Below, piece by piece: positions 35,997 to 45,935 of a DNA stretch of 64,000 bases. The DNA comes from Acanthosoma haemorrhoidale (taxonomy: Eukaryota > Arthropoda > Insecta > Hemiptera > Acanthosomatidae). The stretch lies in assembly GCA_930367205.1 (NCBI GenBank), contig OV884009.1:35907841-35971840 (forward strand), written 5' to 3'. Every line of letters starts with the position of its first letter. Position 1 is the first letter of the stretch. A program made the position numbers and the translations under genes. The notes under the pieces are model-generated. The model was not told the origin of the DNA. It saw nothing but the letters and a program-made list of their open reading frames with translations, and made no database searches.

Positions 35997-38120
35997 GAAG
36001 AGTGGCAGCGGAGAGGCGACCACACGTTAATAAATAATATTGTAAAAGGCACACATGGCGGTCTGCCTATAATTAGAGTCGCGAGTGGAGTGCAGTGCTT
36101 AGTGGATACGGGGAGTACCAACACAATAATGTGTCGGGAGACACTAGAGAGCATGTGTGGAGGAGGGAGGATGCCTCAAATGCAGGTATGTTCCTGTAGC
36201 TTGGTAACCCTGGGGGGCCCCTGCAGGGTCGAAGGGGAAGCGATAATAGGGTTGGAAAGATGGGATCGTAGCGAGGAGAAATTACGGGTCCATGTGGTGG
36301 AAAAGATGCCCCGGGAATACGGAGGGATCATAGGGTGTGATCTGTTGGGGAAAGTTGGAGCAAGGATTAGGAACAGGGAAGGGAAATGGGACATTCGCTT
36401 AGGTAAGAAAACATATAGGTGCCTGAGACAAGGGAGGGACGTAGGGAGAGACGGTAGGGCGCGAGTAGTGGCGATTAGGCGAGCGGAGGATTGGAGAGTG
36501 GAGCTCAAGAGAGAATATACGGACATTTTCTTTAAGGAAGGGGAGAGATTGGGGGCCACAGGAAAAACAGTACATGAGATTCCGCTCAAGCAGGACCGAG
36601 TAAGCTACGTGAAGGAGCGCAGATACCCACAGGCTCTGAGACACCATATTAGGGAGGAGCTGGACAACTTGAAAAAACAGGGGATCATCGAAGATAGCAC
36701 GTCACCATATAATAGCCCCTTATGGGCTGTTAAGAAAAAGAGCGTGGAAGGCGGGGTCCCAGATAAGTATAGAGTGGTAGTAGACTACCGGAAGCTCAAT
36801 GAAAATACAGTGGACGAGAAGTACCCAATTCCACGGTTCGATGACATTCTGGACAGGCTGAGCGGGGCCAGGATCTTCAGCACCCTGGATCTCAAAGCGG
36901 GGTATCACCAGATACAGATGCATCCTAGGGACCGACATAAGACAGCCTTCACTTTTGAGAGAGGTCACTACGAGTTCACCAGGATGCCATTTGGATTGAA
37001 AAATGCACCCATCACATTCCAAAGGCTCATGGATGAGTTGCTACGTGGAGTAGATGAGTCCGTTTGCCAGATATACATGGACGACCTCTTAGTATTCAGC
37101 GCGACCGAGGCCCAACATGTAGATCACCTGAGGACAGTTTTTGACCGAGTGCGACAATTCGGCCTGAAATTGTCGGAGGAAAAGTCCCATCTGGGTCAGG
37201 AGGTCATCAGTTTTTTGGGGCACACGATATCCAAAGAAGGAGTCCGACCAGATGCCGGGAAGGTAGCAGCAATCCAGAAGATGGCGGTTCCGTCGGACGT
37301 AAAAGGGATACGGAGGTTGATGGGAACACTGAACTACTACAGGCGATTCGTCCCAGAAATGGCAGCATACCTAGTACCTCTTAACAACCTCCTCAAAAAG
37401 GGGAAAAAAGTAGCCATCACCCCCGACATAGAGGCGAACATGCGCAAGTGCATGGCACGACTACAAGAACGTCCTGTACTGGCTTTTCCGGATTTCACAA
37501 AGCAATTCACAATAACGACGGATGCCAGTGAATATGCCTTGGGAGCAGTTCTGTCACAGGCGGGGGGCAAAGGGGACCGTCCAGTAGCGTACGCCAGTAG
37601 GCGCCTCACAGAGGCGGAAAGTCGGTATAGCGCGCTAGAGCAGGAATTATTAGGGATAGTCTGGGCAATAGACCATTTCCGGCCCTACGTGTTCGGGAGA
37701 AGGTTCCGGGTGCACACCGACCACGAACCGTTACAGTGGGTTGGTAAATTAAAAGAGTCGTCGGCGAGGGTCATGCGTTGGAAGGAGTTCCTCAGCCAAT
37801 ACAACTTGGAGGTGATATACAAGCCCGGTAAGGAAAACGTCGTGGCGGACTGGCTGTCCCGGGCGATGGTGGTCAACGCACTCGAACAAGAGCAGGGGGA
37901 ATCCTCCCGAGACGGAAGGCAGTTCTTGCGAGAATGGACGCCGGAGAGAGAAGAAGACCAACAGGAACCAGGGTCTACGGATTTGGTACCGTCGGCAGGA
38001 GGAGGGAGCTCAACGGACGACAGGCCTGCGGACATGGAAGAGCGGGAAGAAATTATAAACGATAAGCGCCGCCAGATAGTCTGGAAGACGAAGATCTTCG
38101 GCTCCATGAAAATAGCATAA
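35997..38120 (+). CDS. pol: Gypsy Pol (protease, reverse transcriptase, RNase H), no integrase
   Basis: An open frame directly continuing the gag frame after one TGA. No ATG is available near its start. If initiated on its own, the first start-like codon before the protease is GTG at 36090, and numbering here is from that codon. Aspartic protease: DTG at residues 6-8 in CLVDTGSTNT, with GGIIGCDLLG near residue 80. Reverse transcriptase: about residues 180-400, with FSTLDLKAGYHQI, MPFGLKNAP and the YMDD catalytic box at 329-332. RNase H: catalytic-type residues in TTDASEYALG (D478), ALEQELLGIVWA (about 517-519) and HTDHEPLQW (D544). After KENVVADWLSRA near residue 590 only about 85 Glu/Arg-rich residues follow, with no HHCC zinc finger or DDE core, so integrase is absent. 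No internal stop is seen. Confidence 0.93.
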   Translation, partial: EEWQRRGDHTLINNIVKGTHGGLPIIRVASGVQCLVDTGSTNTIMCRETLESMCGGGRMPQMQVCSCSLVTLGGPCRVEGEAIIGLERWDRSEEKLRVHVVEKMPREYGGIIGCDLLGKVGARIRNREGKWDIRLGKKTYRCLRQGRDVGRDGRARVVAIRRAEDWRVELKREYTDIFFKEGERLGATGKTVHEIPLKQDRVSYVKERRYPQALRHHIREELDNLKKQGIIEDSTSPYNSPLWAVKKKSVEGGVPDKYRVVVDYRKLNENTVDEKYPIPRFDDILDRLSGARIFSTLDLKAGYHQIQMHPRDRHKTAFTFERGHYEFTRMPFGLKNAPITFQRLMDELLRGVDESVCQIYMDDLLVFSATEAQHVDHLRTVFDRVRQFGLKLSEEKSHLGQEVISFLGHTISKEGVRPDAGKVAAIQKMAVPSDVKGIRRLMGTLNYYRRFVPEMAAYLVPLNNLLKKGKKVAITPDIEANMRKCMARLQERPVLAFPDFTKQFTITTDASEYALGAVLSQAGGKGDRPVAYASRRLTEAESRYSALEQELLGIVWAIDHFRPYVFGRRFRVHTDHEPLQWVGKLKESSARVMRWKEFLSQYNLEVIYKPGKENVVADWLSRAMVVNALEQEQGESSRDGRQFLREWTPEREEDQQEPGSTDLVPSAGGGSSTDDRPADMEEREEIINDKRRQIVWKTKIFGSMKIA

Positions 38121-38155
38121 GTGTTAAGTTTCAGTTCCCGACGGATGGTCAAGAA

Positions 38156-38167
38156 CTGGCAGGGGGG
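38156..38167 (+). promoter_or_regulatory. Polypurine tract
   Basis: The G-run preceding AGTTAA of the 3' LTR (ggcagggggg) is the expected plus-strand primer site for reverse transcription. It lies about 35 bases after the pol stop. Confidence 0.85.
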
Positions 38168-38352
38168 AGTTAAAGCCAGAGGCAAGTTATGTTGTAAACT
38201 AATACGATCATGGGAGGTAAACAACCCATGATCCTATGTAGGTCGGATTACTAAGGAGAATAAAGTAGTCTTTTACTGGAATCACAGTGTGTCGGTGTTT
38301 TTTCCTCTGTCATTATTATATTTTTATCACACTTAACCGCCGACGATTAACT
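38168..38352 (+). repeat. 3' LTR of the Gypsy element
   Basis: 185 bp, identical to the 5' LTR except at two positions, with the same AGTTAA/TTAACT ends. Followed directly by a TA tract of about 20 bases. Confidence 0.97.
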
Positions 38353-38454
38353 TATATATATATATATATATCTTTTTATTTGGTAGTGATTTCAGGTACA
38401 GCTATTTCAGGTACAGATATTTGACAATTTAAACGAATTTTTGTTTTGTACTAA

Positions 38455-38640
38455 AACTTTACTATGATAAAATTGCAATCTGCCTTATTGAGCAATAAGT
38501 AATTGTGATAAATGTTCTCATTCATATCTGATTACAATTTTAATTCACTCGTTTATTCATACAGTATTTAGAAACAGCCAAGAGACCCTGAGAAGAGAGT
38601 CTTGCGAAGTACCCGACGCTCCTCCGTCAGCCGCGTCCAG
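38455..38640 (-). mobile_element. Jockey-type LINE 3' end (family A copy 8)
   Basis: Antisense UTR fragment from the 3' terminus (actatgataaaattgcaatc) to the cctccgtcagccgcgtc block, with a deletion of the allele-typical cctccctcgcatgcg part near 38588. It abuts, head to head, the sense copy that starts at about 38655. Confidence 0.88.
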
Positions 38641-38654
38641 GACATCCCATTTCT

Positions 38655-39290
38655 CTATAGAAAATAAACTACTTATTTACAAAGTTATACTTAAGCCAAT
38701 CTGGACATACGGAATAGAGCTACGGGGGACAGCAAAAAATCGAACATCAAGCGCATCCAATCCTTTCAATCAGAAGTCCTGAGAACAATGAAACAACTCA
38801 GCAACAAATGATCTGAATATACCCTATATTCTTGAACTTATCCCTTCCAAGTTCATAAAATTCCATAGTAACCTATCCAACCACCCTAATTCCCTAGCAC
38901 AGTCATTGCACTGCACCACTCCCTATAATCCTCCTCGGAGATTAAAACGGCAGTGGCCTCGTGACCTGCAATAATTAAGTGTTAGTGGGAGTCCTGGCAA
39001 TGGCCAGTTTCTCTAATCATGTCCTGAGCGTCTGTGGCTCTCGCGCTCTAGGTCAGCCTCTGCTGGCTCTTATAGACGTAGGAGCACGGGGGACTTTCCA
39101 AGACTTCCTCCTTCGTACGCGAGGGAGGTGACAACAATGTGGACTGGGGGGCCTCTGGGCTGTTTGTAAATATTGTATGAATGAGTGAGTGAATGATGAA
39201 TTGTAAATATGGTATGAATTAGAACATTTATCTATGAATTACTTATTGCCTAATAAAAAGGCAGATTGTAATTTTATATTAATAAATTGT
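38655..39290 (+). mobile_element. Jockey-type LINE 3' end, longest copy (family A copy 9)
   Basis: Sense copy of about 635 bases and the most informative member of family A. The start reads KLLIYKVILKPIWTYGIEL and RGTAKN, the conserved LxxYKxxLKPIWTYGIxLWGTA motif of jockey-clade reverse transcriptases. It continues via the RIQSFQSEVLRTM region to LNIPYILELIP-like codons and a terminal NHPN-type block. The UTR then follows, ending with gattgtaattttatattaat. Stops and frameshifts make it inactive. Confidence 0.9.
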
Positions 39291-40300
39291 TGAAATAATA
39301 AAAAAAGAAAAAGATATTAAGTAATGTTTAAAATTAAGTAAAAAGCAGAAATGATATCAAAATACGAGTCACAAATTCTAATCAAAACTCTTTTCTATGA
39401 CACATGTAGAGAACGTGGTGCTATTTATCATTTAGATTATTCATAAAAGCAGCAAACAAAAATTAAATATAAGCTATTTGTTGTAGGAGGAGAGCAAACA
39501 GGGATGTCGTAGTGTAGCCAGTAATAAAATTGAGGTTTAGACAAGTGTGCGTGGCGGGCTATTTAGCGGGATGAAGTTTATCAGGATTCTACTTCATTAA
39601 TAATAAGCTCTTGTTTAGGGTGTAGTAGAGGGTAGGTTATTAAGGGGGGGGAGGTTGTATAGGAGGGATGTGGATCAGATAGGACCGCTGCTAGGGAATG
39701 GGGAATATGGCCGAGATAAAAATCCAGCACCCCCCAACCCTCGGAGGCAACAAATTGCGCGCGAGAGAGAGGGCAACAGCAGGGGTTGCGGGTGTATTTC
39801 TTATTTATAGCAGGTCGGACAAGGGAGGGGGAATAATTGTGAGGAAAGGATCGGATAAAGAGTGGGGAGGTGCGAGATACAGGGGGGGGGGGGTTGGTCA
39901 CCAGATCATAGTCGGTAATTTATTAAGGGGCTGTAGGCAATTAGACACCGGAATCGGGTGGGAGCAGGCCACGGGCTCCAATAGCCTTCCAGTCGGAGCC
40001 ACTGGACAATTCTATGCCGTCCGCTGGAATTTAATATCTTTCCAAACGGTTCTTGGTTGGCCTCGTCGTCCAATCCCATATGATTGGTTTTTCCCTCTCA
40101 CCATTAATTTCATAGCGGCTCGTTAATAACAATGTAATAGAATATAATAAATACGAGTTGATCTAAGGACCACCATCTGTGTTTTGTATTAGTTATGGTC
40201 ATTAAACGGTTTACTCCAAAGTAATATTGTAGAAATAGTTTTTGATTGTAAAATTGGCCGTGTGATGTAGGTACAGTCAAAAGGAAATCAACAGGAATAA
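39291..40300. other. Unique DNA with a G-rich island
   Basis: The part 39635-40100 is strongly G-rich on the plus strand, with runs of 7 to about 13 G (39638-39650, 39820-39832, 39881-39893). It ends with a symmetric pair of CCAAT boxes (CCAATC at 40070-40075 and GATTGG at 40082-40087 around CCATAT). A 142-codon plus-strand frame (39698-40126) crosses it but has no recognisable domain and reads like translated purine-rich sequence. It could be a promoter-type or G-quadruplex-forming region. No repeat copy elsewhere. Confidence 0.4.
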
Positions 40301-40301
40301 G

Positions 40302-41290
40302 CAAAATACCTTATTCTGGGACCATATCCCTTCATTAATAACGATTTGGAACAGATAACGAAATAAAATTCTAGCTAGCGAAATATAAATAGGGATTCAA
40401 AACTAAAAGTAAGTAAAATAAAGAGTACAGTTAAAAAAATTGCCACCCCCCAAAAAACAACAAAAAAACTTCAAAGTTGATTACATAGTGTCATCACAAT
40501 GAAACAAAACCATAAGATTTACATATGTTAGTAGTAGCTTTTTTTTTGGTTTTTCTCCATATAAATTATATTATATACATATCCTTTATTGTGCTAAAAT
40601 TACAATCTGCCTTATTAGGCAATAAGTAATAAAGATAAATGCTCTCATTCATACCATATTTACAATTCATCATTCACTCGCTCATTGTCAATATTTACAG
40701 ACAGCCCAGAGGCCTCCCAAACCCACATGTTTGTCACCTCCCTCACATACGAAAGAGGAAGTAGAGTCTTGGGAAGTCCCCCACGCACCTCCGTCAGCCG
40801 CGTCACCGGATGCGAGCCAGTGGAAGTTGGCCAAGAGCACGAGAGCCACAGACGCTCAGGACATGATTTGAGAAACTGGCTATTGCCAGTACTCCCACTG
40901 TCACGCATTTCTCCATATAAATAAGTGGATATTTTAGTTTTAAGTATTAATTGAATTTCAGTTTTCGTCTTGCGTTGAATTTCAGTTTTCAACTTAGATT
41001 AAATTTCAGAGGTCTGGCATGTAATGATCTCTTGTGGCATAAAATTAAATAAAGAAATATTCATATACAAGACAAATAAACGATATCAAAGGGAAGTTGT
41101 AAAAAAATATATACATTTTGATATTTAAAAAAACTTATTGCATAAATAATAGTAGATATAAATACATGATTCTCTTTCCAGTAAGGCGTCGATTTCGAAG
41201 ACACGTAAATGTGTCATATATTAGGAGGGAGGGAATTCCAGTAAAGGTGAGGTCAGGGGAGGACTAACTCTTTTTTTAAAGTTATAACTA
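40302..41290 (-). mobile_element. CR1-like LINE 3' end split by a nested insertion (family D copy 2)
   Basis: Colinear with 32393-32950. It shares tattctgggaccatatccct, the aacagataacgaaataaaat block, the aagtggatattt block and, at its coding end, ggagggagggaattccag (the antisense of WNSLPP). It is interrupted at 40567-40907 by a family A jockey fragment. It is less complete on the coding side than copy 1. Confidence 0.78.
40567..40907 (-). mobile_element. Jockey-type LINE 3' end, nested (family A copy 10)
   Basis: A 341-base antisense insertion flanked by the direct repeat tttctccatataaat at 40552-40566 and 40908-40922. The uninterrupted homologous site at about 32618-32635 in the other family D copy has one version of this word. 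This fixes the element's true 3' terminus (cacaataaag followed by a TA-rich tail) and shows that it was 5' truncated on insertion, as expected for target-primed reverse transcription. Confidence 0.92.
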
Positions 41291-41299
41291 TTTCTCTCA

Positions 41300-41592
41300 G
41301 CCCGATGACAATACTTCTCGATAGCTTTCTCTACCAAACCTTATCAACTAAAACTCCATCATACATTTACAACCTCCGCATACTCAAATCTTCCATCCAT
41401 CCACGCAACAGAAGATCTCGCTTATCCGACCTCTACTTCACTGCTCACAGATCCACTTCCTTCGATCGGTCCTTTCTCGTCCGTGCATTCACCCTTTGGA
41501 ACCCCGATCCATTCGTCATTCCCCTTCCGTTTCGCTTTTTGAATCTAGTCCTTATAAATGTCTTCTGTCTTCTCAATCCGCCACTATTGTGA
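41300..41592 (+). mobile_element. CR1-like LINE reverse transcriptase C-terminal fragment
   Basis: A 95-codon plus-strand frame reads as the C-terminal end of a CR1-like LINE ORF2. It has TKTPSYIYNL, NRRSRLSDLYFTAH and SFLVRAFTLWNPDPF, the last corresponding to the conserved RSFxxxAxxLWNSLP block. It ends at a TGA inside ordinary AT-rich DNA and lacks the catalytic region. It is oppositely oriented to the adjoining family D copy. Confidence 0.75.
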
Positions 41593-42935
41593 GTAACATT
41601 TAAATGTTGTAATTGAGTAATTTTGAGAACTATTTTCTGAGTTGCGTTAAGACTTTTTCATGTATTTTTCTTGTTTTTTTTTATCATATGCAAACCCAAC
41701 TTGCATATGGTTAATGATAAAATTAAATTTTATTTGATGGAATATGCTAAAAATATATTTTATTTTATTATACCCCGAAATTAATTAATTTTTGACTGTG
41801 TTTTATCGAGATGCCTTTCATGCCTTCCCTATATCAAATTGGAACTACGGTTAAACTTGCATGTATAGGGGACTAGGTAGAACATACAAGCAGACGGACC
41901 CTTTTATGGTGTTAAAAAAAAATGTAGGTATTGTCAATGGTAAACACTACAGTTTTTTAGTATGGGTTCTCTGTCCCAGCGTAGCATAGAATAATGAATG
42001 AACGATAAAGACAGAGTATGTTTTTAAAGAGTATATCGAATAGCGATATAAAAAGTTAAGAACTAAGTTTGGTATTGAATGACTATCATATGACATGATT
42101 TTAATATTGAAAGTTATTAAATTTTTTATAGCTTCAACCTTCTTTCCTGTTAAGAGGTCATCTGTCAAGAACTATAAGTCTTAGTAAAAATATATTGTTT
42201 TGTAAGTTCTAGAACTTTGTTTACTATCCATTTTATAGTACTAAAAACTTACCCTTTTTAGCATCCACATGATTGAAAACTCTTTGTTTTTCTTAGTTTT
42301 AATAGTTTAGCGGTTAAGCGCTCATTTAAAAAGAAATATTTTTTTTACAAGTATATTCTTATACACAAACAATGAATACTCAATCGTAAATACCGAAAAT
42401 TATGTGATATGATCTTTGAATACAAATGATCGAAAAAATATCTTGTCACTTGCCTTCCTATTTCCCCCTGTTATTTAAAGATCTTTAATTTTCACTATAT
42501 AATCTTTAAAAAACCACTCATAAACTAAATTGATTTTTTTGGAAAAATAAAAATAAGAGAAAATAAAAAGGGGTAAAAATACTGGACTTATCGTGAGTTT
42601 CTAAAATCACCGGATATTTTAAACAAAAACAATTTCAGCTCATATCACAGAACATACATACACGCAAACAGATGTACATATATCACTATTGAATAGACGT
42701 GAAAAATAACTCAGCATTTTTCACGCAAATTCAAATTAAAGAAAGAATACTTTCATTACATATATATGTATATATAACTAATTATTGATGTGTAATACGA
42801 GTTGTGTTTTTACCAGACCCTGACTAGACTAAGAAATTTAAACTATCACTGATATTTTGGAGATGACTTTAATATAACGTTTACAAAAGATAAATTTTTA
42901 TTGTAGTGGTATTAATCGTAATATTATTTAGAAAA
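41593..42935. other. AT-rich non-coding DNA
   Basis: No gene or shared repeat recognised. Confidence 0.45.
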
Positions 42936-42939
42936 TATT

Positions 42940-42990
42940 ACTGACAAGATCGAAACTCAAATCCGGGCATGCCCAAATGTGTGGGCTATT
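42940..42990 (-). repeat. tRNA-like (SINE-type) relic
   Basis: Begins attactgacaagatcgaaac, parallel to actactggcaagagcgagac at 55.92 kb. It contains, inverted, a decayed B box (gcccggatttgagtttcg). Same family as the copies at 54.5 and 55.9 kb. Confidence 0.4.
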
Positions 42991-44190
42991 AATTATTAAT
43001 AATTGTCTCATTAATATCGTTCTTCAGGCCAAAACTTAAGCATTTGATTATACGGGTAGCAACAGGAGGAATCTGATCACTTAACAGGCCTATTCCCCTT
43101 AATAAAATAATGAAAATCGTAGAAAAATCGAATTTTTTTCGATTTAACCAGAACCGTATTTGCAGCAGATTTTTAGAAATTTGGGGTAAAAGACTAAAAC
43201 AATTAACGTGTGTCCCACCCTTTTAAGAAGTTTATTGTAATTTAAACATACGAAAACTGGTTTTTGTATACAATTTTTTTTTTCTTTATGTCCCATATTT
43301 CTAAAAAAACTATTGCAAATACTATTTTGGGGCCTATTTTATTCGATTGAACAGGTCAAAAATCAGAAGGACCCACTAATATCACACCTTAATTAACGTC
43401 ATAGAAATTGGATCTCATTTCACCTGGGGAGGTGAAACCGAATGAAATATTTTGCTAGCCGTAACTCACTAATGATAAGGGTGATAAACGTCTAAAGTAT
43501 GGCAAATTATTCGTGAAACACCCAGTATAATCCTTTACACTGTTTTTTTTTCAAATGAAAAGCTGAAAAAGAATAAAGAACGTTCTGAAGAAAAATCATC
43601 TAATTTTCATATCTTGTTTTTTTTTTTTTACGAAAGAAAAAGTTTCAGAATTAATAAAACAAGTGCGCTTGCCCAAACCACTTCCATTTAATGTTTAATT
43701 GTTCGCAACTGAGATAAAGAGCGCTACCTATCGGAAAGATCGGTTAAGACAGGAGCTGTGCGATAACACTTTGCCTTGACAGCGTCCAAGCTCACAAGAC
43801 AGGCTCAAAGTTGACCGCAAAAGCCCGTTTGGCATATAAATTTATTCATGGAATCAATTACTTTGTACCCCCGAATCTAATATAGTATAATAATATACGA
43901 AAAATACTTTTTATTAAACAATTTATTATTTTAACATCTTATTAAATAGGCCATGAAGCCATGAATATCCGCATCGGACCAGAAGCGATAAAAAAAATCT
44001 GGAAAAAATATACGATGATCCCTTAATTAAAATTTTCTTCACATCCGCACAGTGTCGACAGACTTCAAAGCGGTTCACCACTTTTCAAGCGTGCGAGAGG
44101 TCATCTTCATAAGAGCTTCATTAATGCGATCTCGAAGATACTTTACAATTTTAATTATTCTATGAGATACTTCAGACTCAATGAAAACTC
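42991..44190 (-). pseudogene. Tc1/mariner-superfamily transposase remnant with flank
   Basis: Between about 44000 and 44190 the minus strand reads KYLRDRINEALMKMTSRTLE and then, after a frameshift, VVNRFEVCRHCADVKK. This matches the C-terminal end of arthropod DDE transposases, where LRxRIxEAxxxITxxMLxxV is followed by RxxxCxxxNGxHxE. The sequence around 43430-43515 includes gtaactcacta and tcgtgaaacacccagta, which resembles the terminal regions of such elements. Boundaries and class are tentative. Confidence 0.4.
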
Positions 44191-45825
44191 TTTGAAGAAA
44201 AAATCTACAGGTTTTACATCTGGATATTGCTGTGCATGGTAAAATTATCCCTTGACCGTGAAACCAGCCTCAATTGATTTTTTTCATCAGAAAACATTTT
44301 CATCCGTTTCTTCCCTATTCCAGCTAGAGGCTTTAAATTTTACATAGACGCAGATTGTAATTTTAGCAAATAAATTAGTTTGTACCGAAAAAGAACAACT
44401 GAGTCGGGTGTCAAATGTATGGCCTCGATGCCTGAAGTTAAAAATATATAATTTTTGTATTTCAGACTGAAACCCAAGTCATTCAAACTGTCATTACGAC
44501 CATGTTTGCAACTTTAACACAACCAGTATTTTCATTTAAAATGATGTTGATACTTGACATAAAGTTAGCAGCTTAAAAAATAATTATAGGTCATTTATAA
44601 ATTCATTGGTATTAAAAATTATATAAAATTAACATTACCGACTTCCTAATAATAATATTTAACATGCCTAAGACCTAAAGTGATATATAATTACACCAAT
44701 TCATTAAAATACTGCCGATTTCGCATCCGGAACGAAACCTTTCGATCGAACTAATTTTTTTTTTAACTGACTTGCATACTGTAACTGAAAAATAATTGGC
44801 TTTACCTATATTTCCAGGTTAACCTAAGTATACCTATAAAATGTCCGGTTCCTTGAATCATTTATACGAGAAAATACATACATACCTCTACAGGTAGGAA
44901 TATAATAGATGCTCCGCTCAAATTTCTCAGCCAAGTGATAAGAAATCTTAGTAATAAATCTAAGAAGTTATTAGGTAATTAATGACACTTTTATTTTTTA
45001 GGCCCATAAAATCGAATTTTCATGTAAACTTCCTTTGTCATACAGGTTAAACAAAGACATACGCGTAGCCGTGATTGAAAACATACTAGTGTTTCCGGTA
45101 TTTAAAAAACACTTACAAAAACCTACATATTGATTTGAAATTGTGAACGTATACGAATGTACACTGGATAGCATGCGTCGTTTAATCGATGATTTCTGCA
45201 CGTGCCTTCCAAAACTCATTTTGTGCTTCACATAATAATATCTAAGAAACTTGTACTCGCCGTGTGGTTGTTAAAACAAAGCGTACCACACATATTGCAT
45301 GGGATAAGGATTAAGGGATGAAACATGTCTATATATCATTCTGCATTGGTACAGAATTACACACGGGAATTAAAACACTAAATAATGCCACGATAAATTC
45401 CTAAGATTATACATATAATGAGGTTAGAGAAGTACAAAACAGGAGATTATGTAACCGGAGATATTAAACGGAGAAAATATTGCTGCAGGTACATAAAAAA
45501 GAAATGTTTTTACTAATAAATGCAAAAAAAACAAAAAAACGGTTTAAAGTAATTTCTACAGTTATTCAGAATCGTTAATGTTCAGGATACGAACCGCCAA
45601 CGTAATTTAGTAAGTATACCATATATTTTACAGACTGCGAATCACCATTTAAGGCGGTGTAACAGCATTAAATCAAAAATAAGATTTTATTTAAGGATAC
45701 AATGAACAAAAATTGTTTATAAAGACCTTAATTTAAAAAATTAAATTTGCTTGTTTAGCATTATTAATTAGGGTGAGAGAATTTATTTATAATTTTGAAC
45801 AAGTCACATTCATACAATATGGACT
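44191..45825. other. AT-rich non-coding DNA
   Basis: Contains a tiny family A terminus (gcagattgtaattttagcaa at about 44350-44376), too short to treat as a full insertion. Otherwise unique. Confidence 0.4.
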
Positions 45826-45829
45826 AACA

Positions 45830-45935
45830 CATTTCAGTCTCCACTCCCAAAGCTATTCCCCCTCTCTGACTACTTCGTTATGTGGTGACGTCCAGAGCGA
45901 TGGCCAGAGAGCCACAGACGATCAAAAAAAATTCT
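45830..45935 (-). mobile_element. Jockey-like 3' UTR fragment (family B/A relative)
   Basis: Contains agagccacagacgatca, the antisense counterpart of the tgagcgtctgtggctct block conserved in family A. The surrounding sequence is too diverged for family A, so it is placed with the related subfamily seen at 51.1 and 55.4 kb. Confidence 0.4.

Larger units (their letters stand above)
34506..38352 (+). mobile_element. Ty3/Gypsy LTR retrotransposon lacking integrase
   Basis: A complete LTR-to-LTR element of 3847 bp. Order: 5' LTR, primer binding site, leader, gag, pol (protease, reverse transcriptase, RNase H), polypurine tract, 3' LTR. It sits inside a TA tract, so the exact target duplication cannot be read, but both flanks are TATATA. 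Domain order and the RT sequence place it in Ty3/Gypsy. It has no integrase and no env gene, so it should depend on integrase supplied by a related element. The two LTRs differ at only 2 of 185 positions, meaning that it moved recently. It is oriented plus, with an inverted pair of jockey fragments about 100 bases downstream. Confidence 0.95.

Noticed and set aside
38040..38167. Possible env or integrase remnant after RNase H
   Set aside because: Only about 85 codons of Glu/Arg-rich sequence remain, with no zinc finger, DDE, signal peptide or membrane segment.
37685..38224. 179-codon minus-strand frame over the end of pol and the 3' LTR
   Set aside because: Antisense of RNase H coding sequence running into the LTR. 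No start context or domain.
39698..40126. 142-codon plus-strand frame
   Set aside because: Crosses G-runs and purine-rich sequence, has no recognisable domain, and its start is not distinguished from other ATGs.
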